Counted from the stretch's first letter, positions 50,728 to 58,834 are shown. The stretch: 64,000 nt of DNA from CAZYVU01 sp964651435 (GCA_964651435.1 CAZYVU010000007.1:23681-87680), one strand, 5' to 3'. The notes: generated by a model from the letters alone, not told the origin. A program made the numbers and translations.

Positions 50728-51726
50728 TCAGTGCCCCTCCCTGGTTGCCTCAAGGGCCCTTGCGAATGCCCGTCGTACCATAACAGGTACCATCCGCCTC
50801 CGGTAGTCGGCCGGAACACCGGTGTTGCCTGCCATCTCCAGATTGTTGCCTGCAGCCTCTGCGGCCCTCTCAATAGCCCTTGCCTCCCCCTTTGTGCCGG
50901 CAAGGATCTCCCCGGACTCGAAACTAAACCTCGGCCCCGAGCCACAGCCGCTGAGGACAACTCGCGCCCTCTCAATTGCCCCGTCCTCCTTTAGAGAGAC
51001 AAAGACGGCCGATGATACAACGGGATAATCAATTGCCCCTCGAAAACGGAGCTTTTCGTAGGCGCACCCTGACCGCGTACCGACAAGAGGCACATGAATA
51101 CGGGTCAGCACCTCTCCCGGCTTAAGGGTTAACGGTTTCTTGCCGTTGCCTGAAAAAAGGTCCTGCACGGCTACAATCCTGCTTGAACGCTTGCTCGCCA
51201 ATTCCGCCCGGGAATCGAGGGCAATCAGGGCGGGTGCCACGTCCCCTTGGTAAACGCTGAAGCATTTCCTGCTCCCCCTCACCGCGTGGCACACCGAGCC
51301 CCCTCTTTTGTGGCAAGGCTCCAGCCCCGACCGAAACAGCTCGGATTGATTGTAAAATAGGCAGCGCGTACCCTGCAGAATATTGCCTCCCAGAGTGGCT
51401 ATGTTCCGAATGGCCGGCGCCGCTACAGATCGGACCGCTTCGTGAAGACCGCTGAGGGCTGCTTTGATAAGCTTATCTGCAGCCAGTTCAGTTAGCGTCG
51501 TGCAGCTTCCAATCTCGACCACTCCACGCTTGGCACGAACCCCCGCGAAACCCTTCACCGCCCTGAGGCCGACGACCAATTGGGGCGCAACAAGCCTCTT
51601 TTTTAGCAGCGGAACAATATCCGTGCCTCCGGCCATCATCTTCGCTTTGCTTTTGTAAGTCGACAGAAGGCCCAGAAGACCCTCGAGGTTTGTCGGCTCC
51701 AAATAGCTGAAGGGTGGTAGTCTCAT
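50728..51726 (-). CDS. Molybdenum hydroxylase FAD subunit with extra Cys quartet
   Basis: A 332-residue FAD-binding subunit (CoxM/HcrB type): MMAGGTDIVPLLKKRL and TLGGNILQGTRC are the two flavin loops. Immediately after the second come four cysteines at 122, 138, 146 and 155 (RCLFYNQSELF, EPCHKRGGSVC, RKCFSVYQGD). This insertion is characteristic of 4-hydroxybenzoyl-CoA reductase beta, where it holds an additional [4Fe-4S] cluster; ordinary xanthine dehydrogenases lack it. First gene of the six-gene operon; a promoter with an overlapping palindrome lies about 75-115 bp upstream. Confidence 0.9.
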   Translation of the reverse strand: MRLPPFSYLEPTNLEGLLGLLSTYKSKAKMMAGGTDIVPLLKKRLVAPQLVVGLRAVKGFAGVRAKRGVVEIGSCTTLTELAADKLIKAALSGLHEAVRSVAAPAIRNIATLGGNILQGTRCLFYNQSELFRSGLEPCHKRGGSVCHAVRGSRKCFSVYQGDVAPALIALDSRAELASKRSSRIVAVQDLFSGNGKKPLTLKPGEVLTRIHVPLVGTRSGCAYEKLRFRGAIDYPVVSSAVFVSLKEDGAIERARVVLSGCGSGPRFSFESGEILAGTKGEARAIERAAEAAGNNLEMAGNTGVPADYRRRMVPVMVRRAFARALEATREGH

Positions 51727-51797
51727 TTTGCCTCCCTCGTGCGCAAGAAGCGGTTATAGGCACAACGGTGTGCGCCAGCCTCCTCTGTAGCACCAAA

Positions 51798-51816
51798 ATT
51801 GTATACTGTATACAAT
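51798..51816 (-). promoter_or_regulatory. 19-bp perfect palindromic operator
   Basis: ATTGTATACTGTATACAAT, perfect arms of nine around a central T. On the minus strand it overlaps the end of the -10 box and covers the expected transcription start of the Mo-hydroxylase operon, an ideal place for a repressor. The TTGTATACAA-like core resembles operators of GntR/FadR-family regulators; no such gene is in this window. Confidence 0.75.
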
Positions 51817-51843
51817 CCTATAGCGAACAACGACTCTTGTCAA
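51815..51843 (-). promoter_or_regulatory. Promoter of Mo-hydroxylase operon
   Basis: On the minus strand consensus TTGACA (51843-51838), 17-bp spacer, TAGGAT (51820-51815). About 90 nt of leader precede the first ATG, with GAGGGAGG just before it. Confidence 0.7.
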
Positions 51844-51939
51844 ATAGAAATTATGCGCTCATACCCCTCTGTCGTTATCCGCTATGACAAGATAGTGTAA
51901 TGATTCTATTATTGTCGACTGATATTTTGATGTATCGCC

Positions 51940-51980
51940 TTATTGTCTCATTACACCTCATTGTTAATAATGGACAATAA
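51940..51980. repeat. Long imperfect inverted repeat between leuB and Mo operon
   Basis: Arms TTATTGTC-T-CATTA and TAATG-GACAATAA give 13 pairs with one bulged T around a 14-base loop. TTATTGTC occurs a third time at about 51910-51917. No U-run follows on either strand, so it is not a classic terminator; it lies downstream of leuB and upstream of the Mo operon. The rest of the gap from 51844 is AT-rich and shows nothing else I can name. Confidence 0.55.
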
Positions 51981-52025
51981 CCCTTACACCAAGAAAACCT
52001 CCCCAAAATATCGTCCCCGGAAGCT

Positions 52026-53090
52026 TTACGATTCTCGTACGTATTTTGCTATAAGATCACCCACATCCATCGTTCCCATTCCCATCTTCCCTGCATCCAG
52101 AGATTTGATCTCCGTCTTGAGGGCTTTCTGAACAGCCTTCTCGATCGCCAGGGCTGCTTCGACTTCCCCCAGATACTCAATCAGCATTCCACCGGCCAGA
52201 ATGGCCGCCAATGGGTTGATGACGTTCTTGCCCGTATACTTGGGCGCCGAACCACCCATGGGCTCAAACATGGATACCCCCATCGGGTTGATGTTTCCCC
52301 CACAGGCAATGCCCAGGCCTCCCTGAATCATGGCGCCCAAGTCCGTAATGATATCGCCGAACATGTTATCCGTAACGATGACATCAAACCATTCCGGATT
52401 CTTTACCATCCACATGCACGTAGCATCGACGTGGGCATAGTCGGTGGTCACATCCTTGTACTCGGCGGCTACCTCATAGAATGCCCGCTCCCAGAGATTA
52501 AAGGCGTACGTTAGAACGTTCGTCTTGCCGCAGAGCGTCAGTTTCTTTCGCTTGTTTCTCTTCCGGGTGATTTCGAAAGCGTACCGAATACATCGCTCCA
52601 CGCCCATTCGCGTGTTGATCGATTCCTGTATGGCAACCTCGTCCTTCGTACCCTTACGGAGCACGCCTCCGGAACCCGTGTAAAGCCCCTCGGTATTCTC
52701 TCGCACCACTACGAAATCGATGTCGGCCGCTGTCTTGCCCTTAAGGGGCGTTTCGACACCCTCGTAAAGCTTTACCGGCCTCAGGTTTATGTACTGGTCC
52801 AGCTCAAAGCGCGTCCGAAGGAGTATCTCCTTTTCCAGAATGCCCGGTTTGACGCCGGGATGCCCGATGGCGCCGAGGAAGATAGCCCTGAAGTCCTTCA
52901 ACTCGCCAAGAACGCTGTCCGGGAGTGTCTCGCCGGTCCTTAAGTACCGTTCTCCGCCGAGATCGTAATAGGTGTACTGAAAGTGAAATCCGCCCTTATC
53001 CGCCGCTGCGTTCAACACCTTTATGCCCTCTGCTACCACCTCGGGCCCTGTGCCATCCCCTGGAATAACAGCTACGTCATATCTTTTCAC
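52026..53090 (-). CDS. leuB: 3-Isopropylmalate dehydrogenase-family protein
   Basis: A 354-residue beta-decarboxylating dehydrogenase. VIPGDGTGPEVVAEG at the N-terminus, LLRTRFELDQYINLRPVK with substrate arginines, VVRENTEGLYTGSGG, VTDNMFGDIITDLGA with metal aspartates and PMGGSAPKYTGK near the NAD site are all intact. The family also includes tartrate, homoisocitrate and NAD-isocitrate dehydrogenases. Isopropylmalate is the likeliest substrate by length, but no other leucine gene is adjacent, so the symbol is tentative. Confidence 0.85.
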   Translation of the reverse strand: MKRYDVAVIPGDGTGPEVVAEGIKVLNAAADKGGFHFQYTYYDLGGERYLRTGETLPDSVLGELKDFRAIFLGAIGHPGVKPGILEKEILLRTRFELDQYINLRPVKLYEGVETPLKGKTAADIDFVVVRENTEGLYTGSGGVLRKGTKDEVAIQESINTRMGVERCIRYAFEITRKRNKRKKLTLCGKTNVLTYAFNLWERAFYEVAAEYKDVTTDYAHVDATCMWMVKNPEWFDVIVTDNMFGDIITDLGAMIQGGLGIACGGNINPMGVSMFEPMGGSAPKYTGKNVINPLAAILAGGMLIEYLGEVEAALAIEKAVQKALKTEIKSLDAGKMGMGTMDVGDLIAKYVRES

Positions 53091-53114
53091 GATTCTTCCT
53101 CCCTCGCTCTTCTG

Positions 53115-54413
53115 TCAAATCCCGCTTCCCGTGCATATACGGTTCTTGATTGCCTTTCTGCCAATATCCTTTCGGAACTGCATGCCATCGAACTGTATGC
53201 AGCCAACGGCATCGTATGCGGTACGGATAGCATCCTTGTAGGTCTCTCCGAAAGCCGTCACTCCCAACACTCGGCCTCCCGCACTAACCACCTTGTCCCC
53301 TTCTCTTCTCGTGCCGGCATGGAACACCATAACGTCTTTGCTATTCTTGAGATCCTCCAGGCCACTTATTACCCTACCCTTTTCAGGAGCTTCGGGGTAG
53401 CCTGCCGATGCTAGAACAACACAAACTGAAACCCCGGGCTTCCAGGAAAGCGGCTTCAGCTCCTTAAGGCCTCCATTGCACGACGCGAGCATGTACGGAA
53501 GCACATCACTCTCCATGTGGAACATGAGCGGCTGCGTCTCCGGATCGCCGAACCTGCAGTTAAACTCCACCACCACGGCGTTTTGCCCCTGGAGCATGAG
53601 GCCGCCGTATAAAGCGCCCTTGTACACGATGCCCTCTTCCCGCAAGGCGTCGATGGTAGCCTGCATAATGTCTCGGTCAATCACGCCCTCCATGCCCTCG
53701 TCAATGAAGGGTATCGGCGTGTAGGCACCCATACCCCCCGTATTGGGACCGCGGTCATCATCAAGCAGGGGCTTGTGATCCTGCGACGGAAGCAGGGGCA
53801 GCACCGAAACACCATCCGTGAATGCTATATAGGACGCCTCGATACCCTGAAGAAATCCTTCGATGATGACCCTCCTGCCCGCCTCACCGTAAATGCCGTC
53901 GACCAGGAGAGATTGCAGGACGCTCTCGGCCCTATCCCGATCCCGGAGCACATAGGCCCCCTTCCCTGCACATAATCCATCCGCTTTCACAACGAAGGGC
54001 GGAGCGATCTCGCCAAGGTGTTCCCTGGCCCTTTCGTAACTGTCAAAACTCTTAAAGGCCGCCGTTGGAATCCCATATTTCGACATCAGCTCTTTAGAGA
54101 AGATCTTGCTGGCCTCGATCCGGGCACCCTTCCCGGTAGGTCCGAAGACCGCAGTCCCGCTCCCTTCGAACCGGTCCACAATGCCATCTGCAAGGGGATT
54201 CTCGGGACCCACCACGACGAGATCGATCTTTTCCCTGGCACTGAAGCCGATGAGCCCATCGATGTCGCCCGCACCAATATCGACGCACGTCGCCCACTCG
54301 TCTATGCCGGCATTTCCCGGCGCGCAGAAAAGGGCTGACGTCATAGGGGATTGAGTCAATTTCCACACCAAGGCATGTTCTCTGCCGCCACTGCCGACAA
54401 CAAGGATCCTCAT
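53115..54413 (-). CDS. purD: Phosphoribosylamine-glycine ligase
   Basis: A 432-residue ATP-grasp enzyme of purine synthesis joining glycine to phosphoribosylamine. It shows MRILVVGSGGREHALVWKL, FGPTGKGARIEASK, the ATP-binding VKADGLCAGKGAYV and the metal-site VVEFNCRFGDPETQPL. Full family length. Its ATG overlaps the purH-like stop (ATGA), so the two purine steps are coupled. Confidence 0.95.
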   Translation of the reverse strand: MRILVVGSGGREHALVWKLTQSPMTSALFCAPGNAGIDEWATCVDIGAGDIDGLIGFSAREKIDLVVVGPENPLADGIVDRFEGSGTAVFGPTGKGARIEASKIFSKELMSKYGIPTAAFKSFDSYERAREHLGEIAPPFVVKADGLCAGKGAYVLRDRDRAESVLQSLLVDGIYGEAGRRVIIEGFLQGIEASYIAFTDGVSVLPLLPSQDHKPLLDDDRGPNTGGMGAYTPIPFIDEGMEGVIDRDIMQATIDALREEGIVYKGALYGGLMLQGQNAVVVEFNCRFGDPETQPLMFHMESDVLPYMLASCNGGLKELKPLSWKPGVSVCVVLASAGYPEAPEKGRVISGLEDLKNSKDVMVFHAGTRREGDKVVSAGGRVLGVTAFGETYKDAIRTAYDAVGCIQFDGMQFRKDIGRKAIKNRICTGSGI

Positions 54414-55021
54414 AATCCTGTCCCCTTGCCGCCAGGTTCCGTGTTCGAGAGGTACTCCGAGATGGCGCGGTCGTATTCCGACGTGAGCTTAAAGACCTTC
54501 TTCGCAAGGTAAAACCTCAAGCTGTCCGAGGTGGCACCGCCGTGAACCTTCATATCTTCAATGACCGGCCCGTAGTCGGCAGGATCGACGACAACCGTAA
54601 CGTATCTGAAGTTCTTGGCCGCCGCCCTGATCATCGACGGGCCTCCGATATCGATGTTTTCGATGGCCTCGTCAAAGGTGCAGCCCCGGCCTACAACTTC
54701 GACAAAGGGATAGAGATTCACCACGATCATGTCAATGTGCCTGATGCCCAGCGGACCCATGGCCTGCTGATGCGCCTCATTGTCTCGAATGTTCAGAATA
54801 CCGCCGTGAACCTTCGGGTGGAGGGTCTTCACCCTTCCGTCCATGATTTCCGGGAATCCTGTGTATGCGCTGATTTCTGTCGGCGTTACCCCCGCTTTTT
54901 CGAGAAACTTCCATGTGCCCCCCGTGGAGATGATCTCAACACCAAAATCTTTTAGGCACCGTGCCAGCTCTTCCAGACCGGCCTTATTTGAAACGCTTAC
55001 AACCGCCCTCTGAATCTTCAT
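54410..55021 (-). CDS. purH: Stand-alone IMP cyclohydrolase (PurH N-domain)
   Basis: A 203-residue protein equal to the N-terminal MGS-like domain of bifunctional PurH, catalysing ring closure to IMP. It has the opening AVVSVSNKAGLEELA, EIISTGGTWKFLEKAG, DGRVKTLHPKVHGGIL and NIDIGGPSMIRAAAKN, all conserved. The AICAR-formyltransferase domain (about 320 residues) is absent. The frame ends cleanly in an ATGA overlap with purD, so this is a genuine single-domain gene and not a frameshift. Another enzyme must supply the formyl transfer step. Confidence 0.92.
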   Translation of the reverse strand: MKIQRAVVSVSNKAGLEELARCLKDFGVEIISTGGTWKFLEKAGVTPTEISAYTGFPEIMDGRVKTLHPKVHGGILNIRDNEAHQQAMGPLGIRHIDMIVVNLYPFVEVVGRGCTFDEAIENIDIGGPSMIRAAAKNFRYVTVVVDPADYGPVIEDMKVHGGATSDSLRFYLAKKVFKLTSEYDRAISEYLSNTEPGGKGTGL

Positions 55022-55033
55022 TCATCGCTCCTT

Positions 55034-55675
55034 TTAGAATCCAAGCTTTTCGTTTATAAGGTAGACCGATATGTCCGTCATCGCCGGCCTGCGTTGCAGT
55101 ATCGATACGGCACGGCATATGCGAGCCTCCGAGGAGCAGTCGTGACATAAACCCGTCTCCGCGCAGGGCACCTTCAGATTAAGCCGCCTCGCATTCATGG
55201 GTGCCGCTATCCTCCTAATCCTCTCCAGGCCCGCCTGAACATCGGGAACAATTTTGTTGATACCGGCAACGATGATAACCTTTTTGGGCCCGAAGGTCAT
55301 ACTGTTTACGCGGTTTCCAATGCCGTCGATATTGACAATTTCCCCGTTTTCCGTGACTGCGTTGGCGCCGGATATAAAGAGATCGCAGGTGAGATGGCGT
55401 ATTCGCAACTCCTGGATTTCAGCGGGCGAGATGCCTTCTCTCCAGTGGTCGAGAAGTTCGGCACCGCTCTCGTCAAGCCTTTCCGTGATGCCCAATTCCC
55501 TCACCGTCACCGACCCTCCGAAGCCAACTGCCATTGCGGGCCTCACGAGGGCCGAAATGGCCTCTGCCGCAGCACCCCTGTCGGCAAAGCAGGAAGCTGT
55601 AAAAAAGTTTTTCTCCAGAGCCCTTGCTGTGCGAGTCAAGAGTTTCTCTGCATACCATGCCAATACAATATCCAC
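55034..55675 (-). CDS. LUD-domain protein (LutC/DUF162 family)
   Basis: A 213-residue protein of the LUD family. VGFGGSVTVRELGI, HLTCDLFISGANAVTENGEIVNIDGIGNRV and KKVIIVAGINKIV are the family blocks. Near the C-terminus CAETGLCHDC and ARICRAV give four cysteines that could bind a cluster or zinc. Relatives take part in lactate utilisation complexes, but no LutA/LutB lies next to it; it precedes purH by 12 bp. Specific role unknown. Confidence 0.85.
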   Translation of the reverse strand: MDIVLAWYAEKLLTRTARALEKNFFTASCFADRGAAAEAISALVRPAMAVGFGGSVTVRELGITERLDESGAELLDHWREGISPAEIQELRIRHLTCDLFISGANAVTENGEIVNIDGIGNRVNSMTFGPKKVIIVAGINKIVPDVQAGLERIRRIAAPMNARRLNLKVPCAETGLCHDCSSEARICRAVSILQRRPAMTDISVYLINEKLGF

Positions 55676-55717
55676 CGGTCTTTCCTCCAGACGAAGATTA
55701 CAACACCGAAGATTCTT

Positions 55718-55747
55718 ATACTAAATGGCGTCAAATTTATTTGTCAA
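55718..55747 (-). promoter_or_regulatory. Predicted promoter of LUD-purH-purD operon
   Basis: On the minus strand TTGACA (55747-55742), 18-bp spacer, TAGTAT (55723-55718), about 45 bp before the LUD gene ATG. Confidence 0.5.
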
Positions 55748-55772
55748 TCGATTTTTCTGCTTTCTTGAAGTA

Positions 55773-56723
55773 TTAATGTCCTTTGACAAAATACTTGCTG
55801 TCCCCGAAATGAAAGCTTTTGATCAGACCCTCTTTTTCGAGGCGTTTCAACTGCCGTGCCGCCTCGCTGAAGGGCACCCCTGAAATGCGAATTACGTCTT
55901 CGAGGCTCAGCGATCGTCGTTCCAGGATGGCCACGACTTCCGCCTCCCATCCGGGCGCTGCGGGGTGCGTGACGAACTTCTGAAAGGTGCCGATGATCTC
56001 GGCGTTCGTGCCAAACACGTCGCAAACCCGTTCCAGCTCCTCCAGTTCGAACTCCTCGCCCACCTCCTCCGTCGGGGGCCGCACCACTGTGTTTAGCTGA
56101 ACCTTGTCGGCTCCTATACTCTCCACAACCGTCCGCATCCGTTGCAGTTCGTCCTCTTCGTCGTTCACCCCCTTAATCAGCATTATCTCAAGCCATATCG
56201 GGCCCTCAAATTCTTTTCGAAAGCTCCGAAGACCGTCAATCAAGTCATCGATTTTAAGGCTGCTGTGGGGCCGGTTAATGTAACGGAAAATATCGTCACT
56301 CACCGCATCCAGGGAAGGCAACACCACGTCGGCCTCCGAAAGGTCCCTCCTCACATCTCCCCTGAAGAGGAGCGATGCATTGGTAATGACGGCTACGGGC
56401 AAAGGCAACCGCCTTTTCATCTCCTTGATCATGAGACCCAGGTTGGCGTTGAGGGTGGGTTCCCCGGACCCTGAAAATGTTATGTAGTCGACCCGTTCTG
56501 CCTTGGCGACGGCCAGAGATGCCTCTTCGGCAACTTCCGCCGGGTCGTAATATCTCTCCCGCTCTATGGTCAGTCTCGTTGTCTTCCCAATCTGGCAGTA
56601 AAGGCAGTCAAAGGTACATAATTTCGCAGGGATAATATCAACGCCCAGGGAAAAACCGAGGCGCCGCGAGGGGACAGGTCCAAAAATATGCCGGCTCATG
56701 GTCCTAATATTATCCGATTCCAT
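55773..56723 (-). CDS. Radical SAM protein with C-terminal winged helix
   Basis: A 316-residue radical SAM protein of the COG0731-like group: FGPVPSRRLGFSLGVDI, cluster motif LCTFDCLYCQIG (CxxxCxxC) near residue 40, then DYITFSGSGEPTLNANLG. Residues 245-316 form a winged-helix domain (VAILERRSLSLEDVIRISG, AARQLKRLEKEGLIKSF). Start 56723 or the ATG eight codons later (MSRHIFGP). Homologues are widespread in anaerobes without assigned reaction. Confidence 0.83.
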   Translation of the reverse strand: MESDNIRTMSRHIFGPVPSRRLGFSLGVDIIPAKLCTFDCLYCQIGKTTRLTIERERYYDPAEVAEEASLAVAKAERVDYITFSGSGEPTLNANLGLMIKEMKRRLPLPVAVITNASLLFRGDVRRDLSEADVVLPSLDAVSDDIFRYINRPHSSLKIDDLIDGLRSFRKEFEGPIWLEIMLIKGVNDEEDELQRMRTVVESIGADKVQLNTVVRPPTEEVGEEFELEELERVCDVFGTNAEIIGTFQKFVTHPAAPGWEAEVVAILERRSLSLEDVIRISGVPFSEAARQLKRLEKEGLIKSFHFGDSKYFVKGH

Positions 56724-56755
56724 CGAAGAAGGAAACAGAATTCATCTCGTACGTA

Positions 56756-56784
56756 TTGACTTTTGCGTCCCATTATATTAATAA
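56756..56784 (+). promoter_or_regulatory. Promoter of tRNA-Val
   Basis: TTGACT at 56756-56761, 17-bp spacer, TAATAA at 56779-56784, about 16 bp before the tRNA 5' end. Confidence 0.6.
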
Positions 56785-56800
56785 TAACACGCAAATACGC

Positions 56801-56877
56801 GGGCGGTTAGCTCAGATGGTTAGAGCGCTGGTCTCACATACCAGAGGTCGTAGGTTCGATTCCTATACTGCCCACCA
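56801..56877 (+). tRNA. tRNA-Val (CAC)
   Basis: A 77-nt cloverleaf with encoded CCA: acceptor GGGCGGT/ACTGCCC (one G-T pair), D arm GCTC/GAGC, anticodon stem CTGGT/ACCAG with loop CTCACAT, T loop TTCGATT. Anticodon CAC reads GUG. It lies 20 bp upstream of yebC, which may share its promoter. Confidence 0.95.
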
Positions 56878-56897
56878 TTTTTCTCTCAGGGGGTCGC

Positions 56898-57650
56898 ATG
56901 TCGGGCCACAGCAAATGGAGCTCCATTAAGCACAAGAAGGGTGCCGCAGATGCGAAGCGCGGAAAGATATTTACTAAGCTGATTAAGGAAATCAGCACAG
57001 CGGCGCGCATCGGAGGCGGAGACACGGATTCCAACTCGAGGCTCCGTACGGCCGTGCTGGCTGCAAAAGCAGAAAATATGCCCAAAGACAATATCGAGCG
57101 CGCCATCAAGAAGGGCTTGGGCACGGCCGGTGATGGCGTAACCTACGAGGAATACACATACGAAGGATACGGGCCCGGCGGGACTGCGATTCTTATAGAA
57201 ACCCTTACCGACAACAAGAAGAGGACGGCGGCCGATGTGCGACACATCCTCTCGAGAATGAACGGAAGCCTTGGTGAGGCCGGATGCGTGTCCTGGCTCT
57301 TTCAAAAGAAGGGCTACATCTCCTTCGACAAGAGCGTCGTCGACGAAAACAAGATCATGGAGCTTGCCCTCGACGTGGGTGCCGAGGATGTTGCTGACGA
57401 TGGAAACGTCATCGAAGTCATAACGGAGACAGCAGAATTCGAGAGGGTGCGGAAGGCCTTTGAGGACCAGTCTATTCCCTATGCTGTGGCAGAGGTCAGC
57501 CTGATACCACAGACATCGGTAAAACTGGAAGGGAAGGCTGCCGAAACTATGCTCAAACTCATGGAAGCCCTTGAAGATTCTGATGATGTTCAGAGGGTTT
57601 ACGCCAATTTCGACATAACAGTCGAGGAAATGGAGAGGCTCAGCCAATAA
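56898..57650 (+). CDS. YebC/PmpR-family protein
   Basis: A 250-residue protein with the invariant opening MSGHSKWSSIKHKKG and KGKIFTKLIKEI, followed by NMPKDNIERAIKKG and GTAILIETLTDNKNR-like blocks of the three-domain YebC fold. YebC proteins are DNA-binding regulators and have been linked to translation of proline stretches. A GGGGG lies before the ATG. Position just upstream of ruvCAB is the widely conserved arrangement. Confidence 0.93.
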   Translation: MSGHSKWSSIKHKKGAADAKRGKIFTKLIKEISTAARIGGGDTDSNSRLRTAVLAAKAENMPKDNIERAIKKGLGTAGDGVTYEEYTYEGYGPGGTAILIETLTDNKKRTAADVRHILSRMNGSLGEAGCVSWLFQKKGYISFDKSVVDENKIMELALDVGAEDVADDGNVIEVITETAEFERVRKAFEDQSIPYAVAEVSLIPQTSVKLEGKAAETMLKLMEALEDSDDVQRVYANFDITVEEMERLSQ

Positions 57651-57705
57651 GGCGCGGTTTCGCCATTTGCACGTCTACACACCCGTTGTCGCTTTATCCT
57701 TATCA

Positions 57706-57735
57706 TTTACAAGACAGCGCGCTTACTGGTATGAT
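57706..57735 (+). promoter_or_regulatory. Possible promoter overlapping ruvC start
   Basis: TTTACA at 57706-57711, 18-bp spacer, TATGAT at 57730-57735. Transcription would begin at about the ruvC ATG (57741), leaving no leader. Confidence 0.4.
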
Positions 57736-57740
57736 GAGAC

Positions 57741-58223
57741 ATGGTCGTCCTTGGGATCGATCCCGGTCTGGTCAGCACGGGTTTTGGGGCTATTTCCTGC
57801 AATAAGGCAATTTCTCTCGTTCGTTGCGGTGAAGTCAAGACTTCAGCCCAACGTCACTTGTCCGGGCGACTGATCCAGATACATGAAGACATGACAAGCC
57901 TCATTGACGGTTTAAAGCCCGATCTGGTTGCCATAGAGAATATTTTTTCACTCGTTAGGTACCCCAGGGCAGGCATTATTCTTGGAAGTGTTCTTGGAGT
58001 ACTGTACCTCGCCATACTGCACCGCAACCTTCCCTTGGTGGAGATGACACCCCGGGAGGTCAAAATCTCCCTAACCGGCTATGGCGCGGCAGGCAAGAAG
58101 CAAGTAAGGGACATGGTTTGCAAGCTTCTTGCCCTGCCGGGACTCTCTTCGTTTCACTCGGCCGACGCCTTGGCCGTAGCCATCGCCGCCTTTTATCGGA
58201 GGCCGAAGGAGCACGAACGATGA
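57741..58223 (+). CDS. ruvC: Holliday junction resolvase RuvC
   Basis: A 160-residue endonuclease that cleaves Holliday junctions. The RNase H-fold acidic residues are in place: VLGIDPGLVSTGFG, LVAIENIF and HSADALAVAIAA. Weak ribosome site. Its last bases overlap the ruvA ATG (ATGA), so the resolvasome genes ruvC-ruvA-ruvB form one translationally coupled unit. Confidence 0.95.
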   Translation: MVVLGIDPGLVSTGFGAISCNKAISLVRCGEVKTSAQRHLSGRLIQIHEDMTSLIDGLKPDLVAIENIFSLVRYPRAGIILGSVLGVLYLAILHRNLPLVEMTPREVKISLTGYGAAGKKQVRDMVCKLLALPGLSSFHSADALAVAIAAFYRRPKEHER

Positions 58224-58834
58224 TAGCGTACCTGGAGGGGACTCTGAAAAGCATGTCGGATGAGAAGGTGACGCTGATGGTCCACGGCGTAGGCTACGAG
58301 ATCCTTTTGCCAAGCTACGTCATGCAGGAGGCAAAAAGAAGCCTCACCCTGGAGGGGCAGGCGGGCTTCTTTATCTCCTTTCATCAGACCGAGCGCCAAC
58401 CCAAGCCGATTCTCGTCGGATTTAACCAGGCGATGGACCGGGAGTTTTTCGAGCTTTTCATTTCTGTTGAGGACATCGGCCCCCTAGCGGCCGTTAAGGC
58501 GCTGACGAAGCCGGCCAGAGAAATAGCCCGCTCCATCGAGGAGAAAGACATCAAAGGCCTGCGCCAGCTTAAAGGGATAGGGGAACGAAAGGCCGAAAAG
58601 ATAGTCGCCACACTGAAAGGGAAGGTCGCCAAGTATGCTCTCATACGAGACGCCCATCGCGAACCGGAAATTAAGGAGGACTTCCGCAAGGAGGTCGAGG
58701 GCGTTCTCGTGACACAGCTTGGTTACAGATCGGCGGAGGCCCGCAAAATGATAGACGAGGCCTTGAAGCGTAATCCGGCCATTGCTACGGCCGAAGAACT
58801 CTTCGACGAGGTCTACAGGGGCCAGAAGCAATGA
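58220..58834 (+). CDS. ruvA: Holliday junction helicase subunit RuvA
   Basis: A 204-residue junction-binding protein: MIAYLEGTL with the N-terminal OB fold, two helix-hairpin-helix motifs (VEDIGPLAAVKAL and LKGIGERKAEKIV) and a C-terminal domain that contacts RuvB. I start it at 58220 where the ATG overlaps the ruvC stop; upstream codons belong to ruvC. Confidence 0.95.
   Translation: MIAYLEGTLKSMSDEKVTLMVHGVGYEILLPSYVMQEAKRSLTLEGQAGFFISFHQTERQPKPILVGFNQAMDREFFELFISVEDIGPLAAVKALTKPAREIARSIEEKDIKGLRQLKGIGERKAEKIVATLKGKVAKYALIRDAHREPEIKEDFRKEVEGVLVTQLGYRSAEARKMIDEALKRNPAIATAEELFDEVYRGQKQ

Noticed and set aside
51970..52131. Short plus-strand frame with KYRPRKLYDSRTY, resembling the PhaR DNA-binding start
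   Set aside because: Most of it is antisense to the conserved leuB C-terminus, it lacks a ribosome site, and the similarity covers about a dozen residues only.
54410..54413. Frameshifted purH
   Set aside because: No remnant of the formyltransferase domain follows in any frame; purD begins immediately.
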